Source: an uncultured Bacilli bacterium
Lineage (GTDB): Bacteria; Bacillota_I; Bacilli_A; RF39; UBA660
Reading direction: 5' to 3'
NCBI GenBank assembly: GCA_947632415.1
Contig: CANRPB010000076.1
Span: forward strand, 1 to 6,210
Length of the DNA: 6,210 bases
Below the pieces are notes generated by a model that was not told the DNA's origin, made no database searches, and was given only the letters and a program-made list of their open reading frames with translations. Shown here in pieces: positions 5,898 through 6,210 of the stretch; the stretch's first letter is position 1; the number at the start of each line of letters is the position of its first letter. Both the position numbers and the translations under genes were made by a program.

Positions 5898-6210
5898 GGA
5901 AACGACTGTATGTTTCCCTGTTATTATTTTGACCTTTTTTGGATAATTCTAAAACTTTTTCTCTATTTGCTTTTCCATCAGAAGGTAAAAGCCTTTCAAA
6001 TAAAGATGTATCTAATTGTCTTTGCAATTCTCTAACAGACCAATTGGAGTTAATACATTCTTTTTCATAAAAATTTCTTTTATTTTTATCTTTTATGGTA
6101 ATTAATTCTACATAATGTGACCAACTTAATTTTTCATTTATCATATTATAATCTGGATAAACATTATAAAACCATCTCATATAAGTTAAGTTAGTGTAAG
6201 AATATCCTTT
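5878..6210 (-). pseudogene. Truncated DUF1016 (YhcG-like) family remnant, 5' end outside the window
   Basis: The frame is open to the right edge; ten codons before the first ATG (KGYSYTNLTY) continue the family sequence into MRWFYNVYP, so that ATG is internal and the gene starts beyond the window. Family hallmarks are LSWSHYVELITIKD, FYEKE and WSVRELQRQLDTSLFERL. These belong to the N-terminal domain of DUF1016/YhcG proteins, which normally continue into a PDDEXK nuclease-fold domain (full length about 330-375 aa). Here coding similarity ends at about KKGQ and the last residues, NNNRETYSRFLVLFIK, come from a terminator-like hairpin. Skipping one base in the A-run after GQ would restore GQII, which fits the family, but that frame also stops after a few codons. 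Codon use differs from the other genes: of nine leucines in the family-like part seven are TTA and none CTA. No DNA cleavage activity is expected. Free-standing N-terminal domains do exist, so a functional short protein is not excluded. Confidence 0.75.
5881..5922 (-). terminator. Terminator-like hairpin at the end of the DUF1016 remnant
   Basis: On the minus strand AACAGGGAAAC (5922-5912), the 8-nt loop ATACAGTC and GTTTCCTTGTT (5903-5893) can pair over 11 bp with a single G-U wobble, followed by a T-rich tail TTGTTTAT. As plus-strand RNA the wobble becomes a C-A mismatch and no U-run follows, so the element is oriented with the minus-strand genes. It lies inside the last codons of the truncated gene and before uvrB, so it probably insulates the two. 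The interrupted U-tract lowers certainty. Confidence 0.6.

Noticed and set aside
5798..5925. LexA/SOS box upstream of uvrB
   Set aside because: No GAAC-N4-GTTC-type palindrome is present; the GGAAAC...GTTTCC arms are 8 nt apart and fit a hairpin better.
1..6210. Mycoplasma-type genetic code (TGA as Trp)
   Set aside because: Trp codons checked are TGG, TGA ends the yvlD-like gene at the ATGA overlap, and all genes are full length under the standard bacterial code.
1..6210. CRISPR array, tRNA, rRNA or insertion sequence
   Set aside because: No regularly spaced direct repeats, cloverleaf, rRNA-like segment or transposase was found; nearly all of the window is coding.

Overview
The window is a low-GC bacterial segment (spot counts of lines give roughly 10-35% G+C), and every supported gene is on the minus strand. 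The organism is most likely a low-GC Firmicute (Bacillota) in the Bacilli/Erysipelotrichales or RF39-like sphere. This is inferred from strong AGGAGG-type ribosome binding sites, the uvrB / yvlD-like / lgt gene order and extreme A/T codon use. Tryptophan is encoded by TGG and TGA serves as a stop, so the standard bacterial code applies and not the Mycoplasma code. No RNA gene, CRISPR array, IS element or complete defence system is visible.

Right edge (5878-6210): the tail of a DUF1016/YhcG-family gene enters from beyond the window and ends early, just after its N-terminal domain; the expected PDDEXK nuclease domain is absent. Its last codons lie in a stem-loop that looks like a minus-strand terminator. 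Its codon use (TTA leucine, TAT tyrosine, AAT asparagine) differs sharply from the genes downstream, which suggests recent transfer followed by decay.

Centre (about 5897 down to 72): one compact four-gene transcription unit reads uvrB, a yvlD-like four-helix membrane protein gene, lgt, and an 849-codon gene of unknown function. Spacings are 10 nt, a 4-nt ATGA overlap, and 15 nt. A candidate promoter lies before uvrB and a convincing intrinsic terminator begins at the stop codon of the last gene. uvrB supplies the damage-verification helicase of nucleotide excision repair. lgt attaches diacylglycerol to prelipoproteins. The yvlD-like protein is an integral membrane protein of unknown role. The order resembles the Bacillus subtilis uvrB-uvrA-...-yvlD-hprK-lgt neighbourhood with uvrA and hprK missing.

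The 849-aa protein is the least explained item. It has three roughly 51-residue N-terminal repeats, a long lysine/isoleucine-rich helical middle, and an alpha/beta C-terminal region that vaguely resembles an acyltransferase-like (GNAT-like) fold.

Left edge (1-71): no gene. It holds a 12-bp inverted repeat with a 21-nt loop that overlaps weak promoter-like signals on both strands.
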